A stretch of 64,000 bases of DNA from Pagrus major. Its lineage: Eukaryota > Chordata > Actinopteri > Spariformes > Sparidae. Shown piece by piece: positions 1 to 19,548 of this stretch (positions are counted from its first letter, which is position 1; every line of letters starts with the position of its first letter). The notes beneath the pieces were generated by a model. That model did not search any database. It saw only the letters and a program-made list of their open reading frames with translations, and had not been told where the DNA came from. The translations under genes and the position numbers were made by a program. Where the stretch lies: assembly GCF_040436345.1 (NCBI RefSeq), contig NC_133238.1, forward strand, positions 1,488,501 to 1,552,500, in the 5' to 3' direction.

Positions 1-99
1 TAACCAATGGTAGTTACATTTAGGGGGCAGTTATAATTAATTAAAGAGTATGGTCTAGTGCTGCTAATTGCAAAGTGTTGTAAGATAAATTTTGTGAAT

Positions 100-162
100 G
101 TTGTGCATTGGCACTATACAAATAAAGATTGATTGATTGATTGAGTGAGTGAGTGAGTGATT
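100..162 (+). repeat. L2-type LINE 3' tail with GATT/GAGT microsatellite
   Basis: The stretch reads as 'gcactatacaaataaagatt' and then runs into GATT and GAGT tetranucleotide repeats. A 'gctatataaataaa' motif followed by short tandem repeats is the usual 3' end of teleost L2/Maui-type LINEs. No coding part of the LINE is visible upstream, so this is a heavily 5'-truncated copy or a tail remnant. Confidence 0.5.
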
Positions 163-731
163 ATAGGTTATCTGCAGGCTTATCTTTTCATTAAAATGTG
201 TTTGTCCAAAACCATGCCTGTACTCCAAATGGTTCAACAACAGCTTTGAATTTACTTTGGGCTACACTGAGAAATACATTTCCAGAGATATGGGAACACT
301 TGTGAGGCCACCTCATCTGGCCTACATCACCCACCTACAATGCAGTACTGAGTTCCCTACCCAGACAGCTGAACGACCATTCACACCTGGGTTCACCTAG
401 CCCTAGAAACCCACATGACGGCTGGTTAGGTCAACGACCCACAAGTGGCCCTAACAACTCTGAAACTCAGAGCTCACGCCTGTCCTTAACGACTCTGTAA
501 GGATACTCCCACACAGAGTTTAAAAGCCTGCAAGAAGCCTCTTGGCCTCTGTCATTCTGAACCATTAAGTCATTATGAGCCAAACTCTAACCAGAAACGC
601 CTTTTCTTGCTTAACTTTATCAAAACATGTCATCTTTTGCAATACTTCTTTTTTAGTGTATAATGGTCACAAACAGTCAAGAGATGACCAGTGCCTCTGC
701 TATTGGTTACAGGGGAAACTCTCAACGTAAT
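163..731. other. Intergenic, no gene recognised; possible solo-LTR-like segment
   Basis: No open frame with recognisable content. The part at about 300-620 is GC-richer and looks like a retroelement control region: 'acacagagtttaaaagcctg' near 511-530 resembles a weak TATA region. I could not define LTR ends or a target duplication, so this remains a guess. Confidence 0.25.
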
Positions 732-3113
732 GAAAGTTAAAATCCATCCATCCATTATCTGCCACTTATCCGGGGCCGGGTCGCGGGGGCAGCTGCCTGA
801 GCAGGGATACCCAGACTTCCCTCTCCCCGGACACTTCCCCCAGCTCCTCCGGGAGGATCCCAAGGCGTTCCCAGGTAAGCCGGGTGACATAGTCACTCCA
901 GCATGTCCTGGGTCTTCCTCGGGGTCTCTTCCTCCCGGTGGGGCATGCCTGGAACACCTCCCGAGGGAGGCGTCCAGGGGGCATCCGATACAGATGCCCG
1001 AGCCACCTCAGCTGACTCCTCTCGATGTGGAGGAGCAGCGGTTCTACTCCGAGCTCCTCCCGTGTGACAGAGCTCCTCACCCTATCTCTAAGGGAGCGCC
1101 CTGCCACCCTGCGGAGGAAACTCATTTCGGCCGCTTGTATCCGGGATCTTATTCTTTCGGTCATGACCCAAAGTTCATGACCATAGGTGAGGGTAGGAAC
1201 GTAGACTGACCGGTAAATCGAGAGCTTCGCCTTTCGGCTCAGCTCTCTCTTCACCACGACAGACCGATACAACGACCGCATTACTGCGGCCGCCGCACCG
1301 ATCCGCCTGTCAATCTCACGCTCCATCCTTCCCTCACTCGTGAACAAGACCCCGAGATACTTAAACTCCTCCACTTGAGGCAGGAACTCTCCCCCAACCT
1401 GGAGGGAACAAGCCACCTTTTTCCGGTCGAGAACCATGGCCTCAGACTTGGAGGTGCTGATTCTCATCCCAGCTGCTTCACACTCGGCTGCAAACCGCCC
1501 CAGAACATGCTGGAGGTCCCGGCTCGAAGGAGCCAACAAGACAACATCATCTGCGAAAAGCAGGGATGAAATCCGGTGGCTCCCGAACCAGATCCCCTCC
1601 GGCCCATGACTGCGCCTAGAAATTCTGTCCATAAAAATAATGAACAGAACCGGTGACAAAGGGCAGCCCTGCCGGAGTCCAACATGCACTGGAAACAGGT
1701 CTGACTTACTGCCGGCAATGCGAACCAAGCTCCTGCTCCGGTCGTACAGGGACCGTACAGCCCTTAGTAGAGGGCCCTCGACCCCGTACTCCCGAAGCAC
1801 CCCCCACAGAATGCCACGAGGGACACGGTCGAATGCCTTCTCCAAGTCCACAAAACACATGTGGACTGGTTGGGCAAACTCCCATGAACCCTCCAGCACC
1901 CTGCTGAGGGTATAGAGCTGGTCCAGTGTTCCACGGCCAGGACGAAAACCACATTGTTCCTCCTGAATCCGAGGTTCGACTATCGGCCGAATTCTCCTCT
2001 CCAGTACCCTGGAATAGACTTTACCAGGGAGGCTGAGGAGTGTGATCCCCCGGTAGTTGGAACACACCCTCCGGTCCCCCTTTTTGAATAGAGGGACCAC
2101 CACCCCGGTCTGCCAGTCCAGAGGCACTGTCCCCGACTGCCACGCGATGTTGCAGAGACGTGTCAGCCAAGACAGCCCCACAACATCCAAAGACTTGAGG
2201 TACTCAGGGCGGATCTCATCCACCCCCGGTGCTTTGCCACCGGGCAGCTTCCGGACTACCTCGGTGACTTCGGCTTGGGTGATGAATGGATCAACCTCCG
2301 AGTCCCCAGCCTCTGCTTCCTCTATGGAAGACGTGTCAGTGGGATTGAGGAGATCCTCGAAGTACTCCTTCCACCGCCCGACGATATCCCCAGTCGAGGT
2401 CAACAGCTCCCCACCTCCACCGTAAACAGTGTTGGCGGGGTGCTGCTTCCCCTTCCTAAGGCGCCGGATGGTTTGCCAGAATTTCCTCGAGGCCGACCGG
2501 TAGTCCTTCTCCATGGCCTCCCCGAACTTTTCCCAGGCCCGAGTCTTTGCTTCCGCGACCGCCCGTGCTGCAGCACGCTTGGCCTGCCGGTACCCGTCAG
2601 CTGCCTCAGGAGTCCCCCGAGCCAGCCAGGCTCGATAGGACTCCTTCTTCAGCTTGACAGCATCCCTTACTGTCGGTGTCCACCACCGAGTTCGGGGATT
2701 GCCGCCACGACAGGCACCGGAGACCTTATGGCCACAGCTCCGAACAGCCGCGTCAACAATGGAGGCGGAGAACAAGGCCCATTCGGACTCAATGTCCCCA
2801 GCCTCCCTCGGGATCTGGTCAAAGCTCTCCCGGAGGTGGGAGTTGTAGACTTCCCCGAGAGGGTTCCACCAGACGTTCCCAGCAGACCCTCACAGTACGT
2901 TTGGGTCTGCCAAGTCCGTCCAGCTTCCTCCCCTGCCAGCAAAACCAACTCACCACCAGGTGGTGATCAGTTGACAGCTCAGCCCCTCTCTTCACCCGAG
3001 TGTCCAAGACATACGGCCGGAGGTCAGATGACACGACCACAAAGTCGATCATTGACCTCCGGCCTAGGGTGTCCTGGTGCCATGTGCACTGATGAACAGC
3101 GGAAAGTTAAAAT
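732..3113 (-). mobile_element. 5'-truncated non-LTR retrotransposon (LINE) with 12-bp target-site duplication
   Basis: The element lies on the minus strand between two perfect copies of 'gaaagttaaaat' (732-743 and 3102-3113), the 12-bp target-site duplication. On its own strand the 3' end runs through a stop at 766 and a short GGAT tandem tail next to the left duplication. The body encodes the end of an APE-type endonuclease and a full reverse transcriptase. The 5' end is cut inside the endonuclease, as in incomplete target-primed reverse transcription. It is much more GC-rich than its surroundings. The clade (Rex1-like or RTE-like) is not decided from sequence alone. Confidence 0.9.
766..3084 (-). 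pseudogene. LINE endonuclease (partial) and reverse transcriptase, frameshifted
   Basis: The minus strand carries an open frame of about 680 codons ending at 766. It holds reverse-transcriptase blocks in order: GGKAPGVDEI, CSNYRGITLLS, CGFRPGRGTLDQ, FVDLEKAFDRV (first catalytic Asp), GLRQGCPLSPVLF, LLFADDVVLLA (catalytic Asp pair) and EFKYLGVLFTSEGR. A C-terminal GHLYRMPPGR...RGRPR region follows, typical of APE-type LINEs. Upstream, 2819-3084 encodes the endonuclease end (MIDFVVVSSD, LSTDHHLVVS with the Asp-His pair) in another frame; the switch lies near 2855-2865. With the endonuclease start missing and this frameshift, the copy is non-functional for retrotransposition, although the RT domain itself is open. 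Confidence 0.88.
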
Positions 3114-4186
3114 GTCAAAAGAAAATCAAAAAAACCCTGTGTGCTGCTGTGAATATAGCCTTCATGTGCTCAGTCATAAGGTTAACGTAATATGGCGAGG
3201 TGAAATTGTGATCAATAAGAGTGACATGATGGTTGTTGCAGAAAAGTAAAGGATAGGGATGTAAACGTTACGTTATTCATTTTCTTCCAGGCCAGCAATG
3301 CATTTCACTAAGCACAACTGTCCCCCTCTCTTCTCCCCCACTGGCCTGCACTAATGTTAAGCTAGGTTAGCCTAACTTTACCTTGCTAACATAACAAACA
3401 AATAAGCATAACCGACACAACAAAGCACATCATGACTCATGGACAAGTGGGTTGAATTGAAAAGGGAAATTGACGGAGTCATTGTTTATTTCACAAACTA
3501 GTTATAAACTTACCATGGAGGCAAACTCTGCGGTCCTCACCTTAGGAGACAGTGTGGTGACTGAGAGACTCTCTTGAGTAAGAATTGAGTTTGAAATATG
3601 AATTGAGCACGCTCTACTGGACAAATAGCAGGTCAACATTTCTCGGTGAAACCAAGTCATATTCCCTGCACTTTATTTGGAAAAATAAAAGTGCTAACAT
3701 CTGTGTCTATCAGCCAACTTCTGGCCGATAACGATTATTCTCAGGTTATAATTGGCTGATTAAATTGGCAACCAGCCCACATTTTAAATGCTCCCTACGC
3801 CTGAGCAGTTTAAATGGCGTATCAGGGCACAATGTCCTGCTGGGACAGCACTGCCATCAGGGAGTGCCCTTGCCATGAAGGGGAGTACTTGGTCTGTAAT
3901 GGTGTTAGGTTGGATGGTACATGTAAAGAGAAATTCTCTTTGTAAGGTAAAACGATTCACCTGTTACTTTTAGTGTTGTTGCTGATCAGTCTGTTAATGC
4001 GAGTCCATTTACCATTTACAGTATATGGCTGGCAATTAGTTTGGTTACATATAAGAGTAGGTGTGACAGAAGAAAGTTTTTGTCCGCATTGAACTTGAGA
4101 GTCTGAGCCATACCCAGTAAAAATCAAGAGTGCAGGAGTATTTGTAGAAAATAATTTTTCATTTACGTGATGAGATAACTTTTGGC
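3114..4186. other. Intergenic, no gene recognised
   Basis: Non-coding, AT-rich DNA with no homology I can recognise. The stretch near 3715-3780 ('ggccgataac', 'ttggctgattaaattggca') resembles eroded DNA-transposon ends, but I could not pair them. Confidence 0.4.
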
Positions 4187-4225
4187 TATGAGTTAGCGCT
4201 ATATGAATAAAATTGACTTGATTTC
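4187..4225 (+). repeat. L2-type LINE 3' tail remnant
   Basis: 'gcgctatatgaataaaattg' followed by degenerate TTGATT-like sequence is the L2/Maui 3' tail signature. Only the tail is preserved. Confidence 0.45.
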
Positions 4226-7101
4226 ATTTTCTTGCTCTTCTAATTCTCTCACACGCGCATGCACACACTGATACACAAACACACCAGTTGCCTTAGGTAA
4301 CTTTATCATGGAAAATGATTTCCCAGTTTAGACTGCCCCTACATGGAAAGAGCTCAGGTTGGATGTGGCACTGGATCAGATTCAGGGAGGCAAATGAATC
4401 CGGCTGGAGAATGTCATATCTGGTTGATGAATGGGCTGATGCAGTGCATTTCCTGTCATCTCTTCACCTCACAACACCCTGTCCGACACCTTAAATAACA
4501 CATTCTTTTTACGCAGACATGTTAGAGTTAAATGAGGTCCTGTGCTCTGGTCTTTACTCAGGTGTCACCATTTGCCCCAAGCCAAAGCAGACAGGCAAAG
4601 TGTCACATGCATCAGCTATTATTCCAAACTGATGATGATTGACATGATTTCTTTAAGACTGTATGGGGAGGAGGAATTAAACATTAGCAGTAGTTAACTA
4701 AATGGGTCAAGTAGGTCAATGAAGGCAGAGTCAGTGGTCCAAACTAAGAGAAGAAATGTCGTTGGCATGTCTGAGCTCATCTCCACTTTCAGCCACTTTG
4801 CAGTCTTCATCTCGATCTGATCTCCTCTCTCATTCCGTCCTTTGCTCTTTCCATCTCAGCTGTTTCTGACTGCCACTAGCCTTTGGAAACTTCATTACGA
4901 ACTTGTTCTCAAAACTACGCTGTGTATCAATGATGTGATGATGTGTTATCTAAAGCTTAAAAATAATGAATGATGATTGTGATAATTGTTATGCAAGGTC
5001 GAGACTCCTCTAGGTTAAATGTACTGGGCTGGGACTTTTTGGCTGTGCAATTGTTTACTGCACCTGATTTATTTGACTTGGGGACTTCATGGGAATCTTA
5101 TAAGCCTTCACTTTCTCCCAGTCCTTGTGTCTGGCTGATTGGAACAACACAAAAAATAAAAAGTTCCAGTAGGAAGGATGTGACTGATGATGAAAACTTG
5201 AGCCAACTGACAAAAATATCTAATGTAAACTGAAACCCATTAAAAAAGAAAGAAATAGCATACAAAGTTCAAGATCAACAAACAACAGCATTTTTCATTT
5301 GACTTGAATACAAATATATATTTTATGCAGCATTATTTGTTTTATTTTCTTAATTATTTTATTTAACGTGTACAACATGGGTTAAAGGAGTAAAAACACT
5401 ATCACTGGCATCACACCAGCATGCAGAACAAGTAGAGTATATGTATTTATTGATTTCAGTCTATATTGGTTTAGGAGGTATTTCAGACGTGCCTGTCAGT
5501 GATCTCTTTCTTCATGCATGTGTAGGTGAGAATTGACAGGGACTATGGGATACTGTGCTTGTCCCACACAGACAGAGCCAGAGAAGCTCACATTACACTG
5601 ACTCTGAGACTGTGGGGTTTAAAATAGAGTAGTTGTCAACTCCTCATTGCACAAATCCATCTATTTTGGGTGCAGTGTGTAGGGGGAAGGGAGATAGGTA
5701 GAAGGGATAGAGATCAGTTTCTGAGTTTGGCCTATACCCTTCGTAGAGCATACACTCTGGCTGCATCAGCAAGGGGGAAGCACTGGAGGTATAAGACATA
5801 ATTAGTAAAAACATGTTTTGAAAAATCCAGTAGCTCAGAACAGTTAGTCGATGGTCTGTTATGTCATTTCAAAGGATGATAGTGTTGGAAAATGACGATT
5901 TCGCTCTGCTCAGAGCTAGTATTTGTCCTGAAGTCAACAAGAGATCCTAGGGTGATTGAAACCTAAATGATTTATCCCCTTAGCACCATTATGTCCTCAG
6001 CAAATTCCATGGCAATCTGCCCATTACAACATGGGAAATTTTAGGCAAGTGTCTCTAGGAATTACGATCCATTTGAATGATGGTGCAGGGGTTCTTCAGG
6101 TCAAAGACCCCTAACTGACACCAGTTAGACCACAGACCCCCATTTGATAAGATTTTTGGATCCAGCATCTAATACGTTTTTTGCTTTTAGTGGTTTTATC
6201 ATGGAATGTCTATGAAACCCGTGACCAAAATAGTCACACATTCTGTCATTGTGCTACTTGTTAATGAAAGTATAGTAAAAATAAATTATTGCCCTTTTTG
6301 CTGGGGAACCCCTGGGGGTCCCTGGACCCCATGCTCAGAACCCATTGTGCAGAGCTCCACTGATGTTTAATGCAAACGTTAAGTGCCAATTGCAGGAAGT
6401 AGGGAAACCTCTATGTAGCAAGGTGGATAGTACTGGGGTCAGTATATTATAAACAACATCTTTTTAATATTGTCTAACAGGGACCAGCAGAAGAGCGTCT
6501 AGGCTTGTGTCTAACAATTTGTGTTACTGACATTCACATTTACTTCACTCAGTGACTGGCCAGGTGTGTGGAGGTGGAAAAATGGATAGCCCTTTCCGGC
6601 TCTTTTTCAAAGAAAGCTGTTTTTAAGCCCCCTCTTTATATTGTCCACACAACTACTTCTGTTACTTCCCACAATTACAAGCGAATGCAATGCCAAATGC
6701 CGCTGAGGAGGGACAGTCTAAAATTAAACATTATCTGCCATCTAACAATTATTATGTTTTGCCCATTGGTCTGAGAGCACGCTTTTTGCACCCACCTTTG
6801 ACTGAGGCTGTTTGGAACAACTATAAAATGTTTGCCTTTTAGGCATGGTTGGACGATACTTCACACAAACAAATTCATTTTAAGCAGACCCCTGTGTTAA
6901 AGTTGCTGTAAATGTAATCCTGTTCATTGTGCAGTTAGTAATCCCCTTCCTTCTCACTTCATCACCACATGAACATGCAGCGGAAATCACCAGACATAGC
7001 AGCAAACAGGAGGTTCCTGAGATACTCTTTACTGAAACATTCTATAACTGTGATTACTGTTGGAATACAGAGGTATTTAACACTCATTTTAATAAAAAAA
7101 A
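4226..7101. other. Intergenic, no gene recognised; possible eroded MITE near 6080-6370
   Basis: No convincing exon. Between about 6086 and 6320 there are facing copies of an 'aggggttc' type sequence ('caggggttcttcaggtc' on the left, 'gctggggaacccctgggg' on the right). This suggests a short non-autonomous DNA element with imperfect inverted ends, but I found no target duplication. Confidence 0.3.
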
Positions 7102-7329
7102 TTACAGCAGCTTTTTTTCTTTAAATTATTTTTTGGCCTTTGTATGGCTTTATTGATAGGACAGCTTCAGAGAGCTGACAGGAAACGGGGTGAGAGAGGG
7201 GGGGTGACATGCAGCAAAGGGCCCAGGCCGGACTCTAGCCCCGGGCCACTGCAGCGAGGGCAAAGCCTCTGCATATGGGACACCCGCTCTACCAACTGAG
7301 CTAATCAGCGCCCCACTTACAGCAGCTTT
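7102..7329 (-). mobile_element. tRNA-derived SINE with 13-bp target-site duplication
   Basis: A short retroposon on the minus strand between two copies of 'ttacagcagcttt' (7102-7114 and 7317-7329). On its own strand the head (from about 7314) begins like a tRNA, with an A-box-like 'tagctcagttggtagagc' about ten bases in and a degenerate B-box-like 'ggggctagagtcc'. A body rich in C/T follows, and an A-rich tail lies against the left duplication. The tRNA anticodon arm is not functional, so it is not a tRNA gene. RNA polymerase III transcription is inferred from the box motifs. Confidence 0.85.
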
Positions 7330-8529
7330 AAGGTTATTGCTGGTGGATGGGCATGTAGCATCGTCAGCTTTAATGGAGACAACAGTTGGCATTCCATTAC
7401 AGAGAAGCGATTAATGTATGGGTTTTTTTGTAACCATAACTGTGTTAGTATGACTTTTCAAATGTTAATGTCTTATTAAATGTTTAAAACACCAAGGAAT
7501 TAATTTAAACATACCCTGACCATAGTTTATTGGACAGAGTCATGATAATGGTGATTTTTCCCAAACCTTGAGAGTTTGAAATATTAATAAAAAAATACAA
7601 ATTTTGGCCTTTGAACTGTATTTATTTCGTTTTAATTAATCGTTTTCACTGAGAGGTTGCAGGACAAGAATGCTTCCAAAATAGAAAAGGTTCATCCTTT
7701 GTGATGCACCAACACGATTTTGGGGTCACCAAAAGGACTAATCCTTTTGTAAGAAGTCAGTCTATACTGTGTACAATTACATGTCTAGTATCCTCCCAGC
7801 TCTATGTGAACTGATCCTCCTCCTTTCTCACAAACTATATGGCCATCACTGCTCAGGCCTACTTCTGCTGCAGTCTTCTCTTAAGTTAAGCTTGAACCCT
7901 TGATCTAAAGTTAAACCTGAACATTTGATGATGATGGAAAAGCAACTATGCTCCACTCGTTCCTTATACCCACTTCAATCACTCCCCTCTTCTCTGAGTA
8001 GCATAACTTATGGATAGTGCAGGCCTGCCTACCAGCATTTGCCCCTGTCAGTCAGCCTGACTGCCCCCCTCCTTCTTAGCTTACCCCATAGTTTGGTCAA
8101 GCTCTTTTTCTGTCACTCTCACATTAGTCCTGTCTGTGTCTCCAACGTTGACCAGTTACTGAGGGCTCTCCTCTCAGCTTCACACAAGTGCTGCACTGAA
8201 CTAAAAGACACTGTCTTGTTGCAGTCCCAGATTTAAAGGGAGTGCTGCCTGCTTTTCCAACAAGAATTTTTGCCCGGACTTGGGAACAAGTGTCTGGATC
8301 TCAGCTTGGAATATCTTCTCTGCACTGGACCTTGTCTATTGGATGCCATTATAATTGGTGTCCATTTCCTACTGTTGCAGTCCATTTAAGTGTGTGTTAC
8401 TCTAAGTAGGTTTGAATTTGTGAGGTTGTGTATTTTGGGGGAACAAATTGGCAAAGAGCTGCAGTGCTGGACTCCTGCAGTGTTTCCAGGTTTATTCCTC
8501 ATTAGTTGGCACGGTCCCGAACTGTGAAA
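7330..8529. other. Upstream region and probable 5' UTR of hrc-like gene
   Basis: No other gene recognised. A pyrimidine-rich acceptor-like site ('ttcctactgttgcag') at about 8366-8380 could be the 3' end of a first intron, which would make the coding exon the second exon. No TATA box is clear. Confidence 0.35.
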
Positions 8530-14388
<5,859 letters not shown>

Positions 14389-14626
14389 ACCTAACCATAT
14401 GTTGCCACCATGTGGCCAAAATGATATATGTTTGACCTTCACTTCTGATTTTCATTGTTATTTTTGTCTTTTCCTTGAGAATATTTAACATTTTCTCACC
14501 AGTGACTGAATAGAAATTGTTTAAAGAATAACTTAATTATATTTGTGTACTGTTGTTAACTGACAAGTCTAAGTCTTACTTGAAAAATGAAAATGAAAAG
14601 TTTGAAGTCATATTTGGAATATTATA

Positions 14627-14632
14627 AATAAA
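14627..14632 (+). terminator. Probable polyadenylation signal of hrc-like gene
   Basis: AATAAA lies 239 bp downstream of the TGA at 14386-14388, in AT-rich 3' UTR sequence. It is the first canonical hexamer after the stop that I noticed. Confidence 0.6.
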
Positions 14633-14904
14633 AAAGAGGGGACTCTTTCACTGAATGATGATACTCACTAGACTGAATGTCTGAAGTAATGTATTCTGTG
14701 AAAGAAAATGAAAGAATCATTTCCTGTAGAATAGATTTTAAAGTAATGCTACAAATTCCCTCACCAATCGACATGCAGTGAACTTTGGGCAGTGGCCTCT
14801 GGAGCCCCTGACAGAAGAGTTTGCCTGCTTTGCCAGGTAGTTGCAGTCAAATTGGTAAAGGGATTGACTTTCCTTCAGTTCTTTTATTACTGTACAATAC
14901 TATC

Positions 14905-15055
14905 AGAGGTGGGAAGTAACTAATTACAACTACTCAAATTGCTGTAATTAAGTTATTTTTTTAAGTCTGTAATTTAATTCGTACTGAACTATGCATTACA
15001 CCATGTATTCCACTCAGTTACTCTTAAAATCATAACTGAGTACTGAATGAACAAT
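14905..15055. mobile_element. hAT-like MITE remnant
   Basis: Starts 'cagaggtgggaagtaactaa' and continues with 'ttacaactactcaaattgct'. This is the same family as 11071-11185, more eroded. No coding capacity. Confidence 0.5.
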
Positions 15056-15124
15056 TTGAATTAATATCCAAACCTTTAATCAGCATTTTTGTATCCAATA
15101 AAGCTATCTGATCAAAAAACAGAC

Positions 15125-15435
15125 CAATGAAACCCCTGACCCAGATAGCAAAATTGTTGCAGACCCGATCTGGCCCACACCAGACACGTTCATCTGGCCC
15201 ACATACCACGTGGAATGATGGTGCTTGTGCTCCTGGCCATGCTATGGATGTCAGCCAAGTGTGAACCAAATAAACCAGAACTCGCCCAAGTCTGGGCCAC
15301 AGTTCATTCTATTCTGGTGGGCTGAATCTGACCCAGATGGCAGTCCATAGCATGGCCAGGAGTGGATTGCCCGAGTGCTATCATACCACGTGGAATGTGG
15401 GCCGGAAGAGGATGTCTGGTACATTTGGCTATCCG
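15125..15435. repeat. Palindromic GGCCCA-rich fish repeat
   Basis: Contains a perfect 19-base inverted repeat (15230-15248 against 15344-15362, 'ctcctggccatgctatgga' and its complement), and two copies of 'cataccacgtggaatg' outside it. The sequence is rich in CTGGCCCA/TGGGCC words and has no coding content. It is probably a non-autonomous foldback element of unknown family. Confidence 0.55.
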
Positions 15436-15789
15436 GGCACATACAAAATAACAAATAACAAATAACAAACACAAAACTCTATAGCATGCCCAGGCTTGGA
15501 GAGGTGACCATGACCACAGAGCAGAAAAGCACAGGAGTTGGGGGTAAGTGGATTTGGAGAAACAGAAACCCCTTTTGAATTGAATGCCTGCATTTGATAA
15601 TGCGTTAATAATCAATGCTTGAAAAGCATCTAGCAAGCTATGGAGTGATAGGATGCACGCTTAAGTAGCTCTGTATGTTTCCCAACAAAATAGGCTAATA
15701 ACAGAACAAAAATCACTTAATAGCTGCACCTTCTCACGAGGAATGACAAATATATCACCAGCACAACCGCTAACCCAAAACAGTCTAAA

Positions 15790-16430
15790 ATGCCATCCAA
15801 ACCAAAAATGAAAAAACGAATGGATGAAGGCCCCACTGAAGTCCCAGGCTTAGCTGAGAGACAGCCACGCGAAGAGAAAGCCAACCAAACGCCGATCTTA
15901 CAAGCTAAATCCTCCTCCTTTCTGCAGTGAAGCAGGCAAAATGTGGCAAAATTGACCTCGCATTGAGGAGGTAACCGCTACACCGAGAGTGGAACTCCTC
16001 TGGCTATTGATCGGAGACCAATATCAATAGCAAGCTAGAAACCATCCAAGCCACTTCATTCACTCACGGTAAGACGATCCAAGAGCTACAGCTACAGCTA
16101 GTTCCGATGCTACAGATGAGTTGAAAGCCGAAGTGGAGCGCATCTCCGGCGTCGTGGCTAAACTATCAGAACAATGTCCTGATCCGGAAGGCAATCAAAG
16201 CGACACAATTTGATAATAGCCAGAGTGAAGGAAGGCAAAGAACATGGTCAAAACGTCTGGGATTTCACAGCACAACTACTCAGATACGTTAGCACTGAAT
16301 GAGGAGCCGGTGCTCGGCCGAGCACACAGGCCACTGACGACCCAACCAGATGATAGCCTACCCCTGCGACACCTGATCCTGTGGGTGCACCACCGCCATG
16401 TTTTGGAGGAAGTCCTCCGTAAACCCCTTG
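15790..16430 (+). pseudogene. L1-type LINE ORF1 remnant
   Basis: Translations in shifting frames give ATG-start MPSKPKMKKRMDEG at about 15791, then a Ser/Glu-rich region. From about 16240 the text is GKEHGQNVWDFTAQLLRY, then ALNEEPVLGRAHRPL and LRHLILWVHHRHVLEEVL. The ERAHR-like motif followed by R..I.R....+E.VLR is typical of the RNA-binding domain of L1/Tx1-type ORF1 proteins. There are several stops and frameshifts, and no reverse-transcriptase part follows because the Tc1-like element begins at 16500. Confidence 0.5.
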
Positions 16431-16497
16431 AGTTTTCTGTCTGTTTATACCTATTTTGTAAGCAGAATTTGTAAGTAGAAATCATGAAAAAAATACA

Positions 16498-17785
<1,288 letters not shown>

Positions 17786-19548
17786 TATACTGACTTGTTT
17801 TGCTGTTTCATTGCTTTTGAGGGACTATAGATTTATTCAATATACAGATATTTTTTATGTTTTTGTGATTGAACTGTATTCTATAATATAGACCATTTAT
17901 GCATGCATAATGTATGCACAGGACATTTAGTGTGAAAAGAATTGATGATACTACACTTCCAGTTACAGCAGTACTCAGAGATACACTATAATGTTCACAT
18001 TTCATGAGGCACTTAATAAAAGTGAAAAAGTCCATAAATAATTACCTCAACCCATGTGTCAGCCTTAGTTAATATATTTTAAAAAGAAGAAAACTTACTA
18101 GAGAAAGGTAATGTATTCTTTAAATATTTTCAAATACAATCCCAAAGCGTCAGTATTTGATGAGTCAGGAAACTCAAAGCATCAGTATTTAGAATGAGAC
18201 TCAAAAATCAACCCTCTTACAAATTGGACATTTAATTTTCACCTACTGCACATGTTCTTTTCTTCCCACTCATGTTGTTGCTGTTTATTCCACTAAAAAA
18301 GTTTGATTTCTTAAAAATAATTTTAATATACATAACACAGCCGCAGAGGACCACAGGTTGCAAACAAACCCAGGTCCCTGGGTCATCCTGCAGGCTACAT
18401 GAGATGTATAGATTGCCACCAGAAACATTTGGGGTGCTACAGTATAATGTGCAATTTCGGAGAAAAGTTTACATTTTTGTGTACATAATAGCTTTCTAAC
18501 TTGCTAGTTACATCTACAAAGCATGTCCTAGAGATAAGCTGGTGACAGGCCCTTCAGTGATTTTAAAAGCTAATAAGAAAATTGTTAATTTAAAATTTAA
18601 AATAGGTGTTATTGAAATATCCTGCCAGATCATGTTTTGTTATTTATTCAGTCCAGTTCCATTTTTCAAGTATTTCTGATTCTGATTCTGATTCTGATGG
18701 ATGCGTGGACCCTGACTGTCCTCATACTGTGTGTTTTCCAACCTCCATCTCAGACACATACAACTAATTTTCTGTGCCAGAAATATGCACTTTCTTCGTC
18801 TTCCTCTCTCACTATTCACTGTAGACAGCCATTGATGAGAAGGCTGTTAACACACAGTATTCCACCCGTGACACTAACAACAGATTAGCACCAAATATGA
18901 CATATTCCTCACCAAAAGAAACATAACATTAATGTTACATAACCTGCTAATAGATGCATCTTGTGTTTAGAGTGCAGAGAGAAATTCAAACTCCTCTTGG
19001 AGGAACATGCATGCTCTTCATCTTATTTAGGACATGAGTAGACATGCACGTCAGCCTCTTGTGCTCAAAACTAGCTAATAATGCTAGATTACAAAGCTAT
19101 GTTAGCTGCTAATGATGTTTATGAATCATCTGAATGTCAAGGCTGTTAACTTATTTGGCTAACTGTTGCTGCTGTCTGGTTAACTGCTGCTGCTGCTGTT
19201 TAGTGTTCCTCCTCCTACCTAGAATGTTAGACATTGTGCTGAAATTCGCAATTATGGACAAATAATTGTGCTGGAGGCATTCACAACATATGTTCTTCTA
19301 CACATGGAATTCTTTATTTTTAATGTAAATGCTGGAGGCATTTGTACGTTTTTCATACGGCTTCTCCTCCTACAGAAACCATTTAAGTATCAAAATGTTC
19401 AGCTTTTTAAGGACATTATAGCTTCTACTTTTGGCTTTTCTATCTGTTATACTTTTGGAAATATTCAGTTTTTTCTGCAAAACCATGCCCATTCATTCTT
19501 ATGGGTAATTTTTCCAATTTCGTTCTGCTACTACTTCAGCATACATTC
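17786..19548. other. Intergenic, no gene recognised
   Basis: AT-rich DNA with a short TCTGAT repeat at about 18675-18698 and CTG-rich runs near 19165-19200. No exon or transposon ends were found. Confidence 0.4.

Noticed and set aside
2275..3249. 324-codon open frame on the + strand over the LINE
   Set aside because: It is the antisense shadow of the GC-rich reverse-transcriptase sequence and has no recognisable content.
7240..7316. A tRNA gene on the minus strand
   Set aside because: Only the A-box half is tRNA-like. The B-box is degenerate and the segment lies in a SINE with target duplications.
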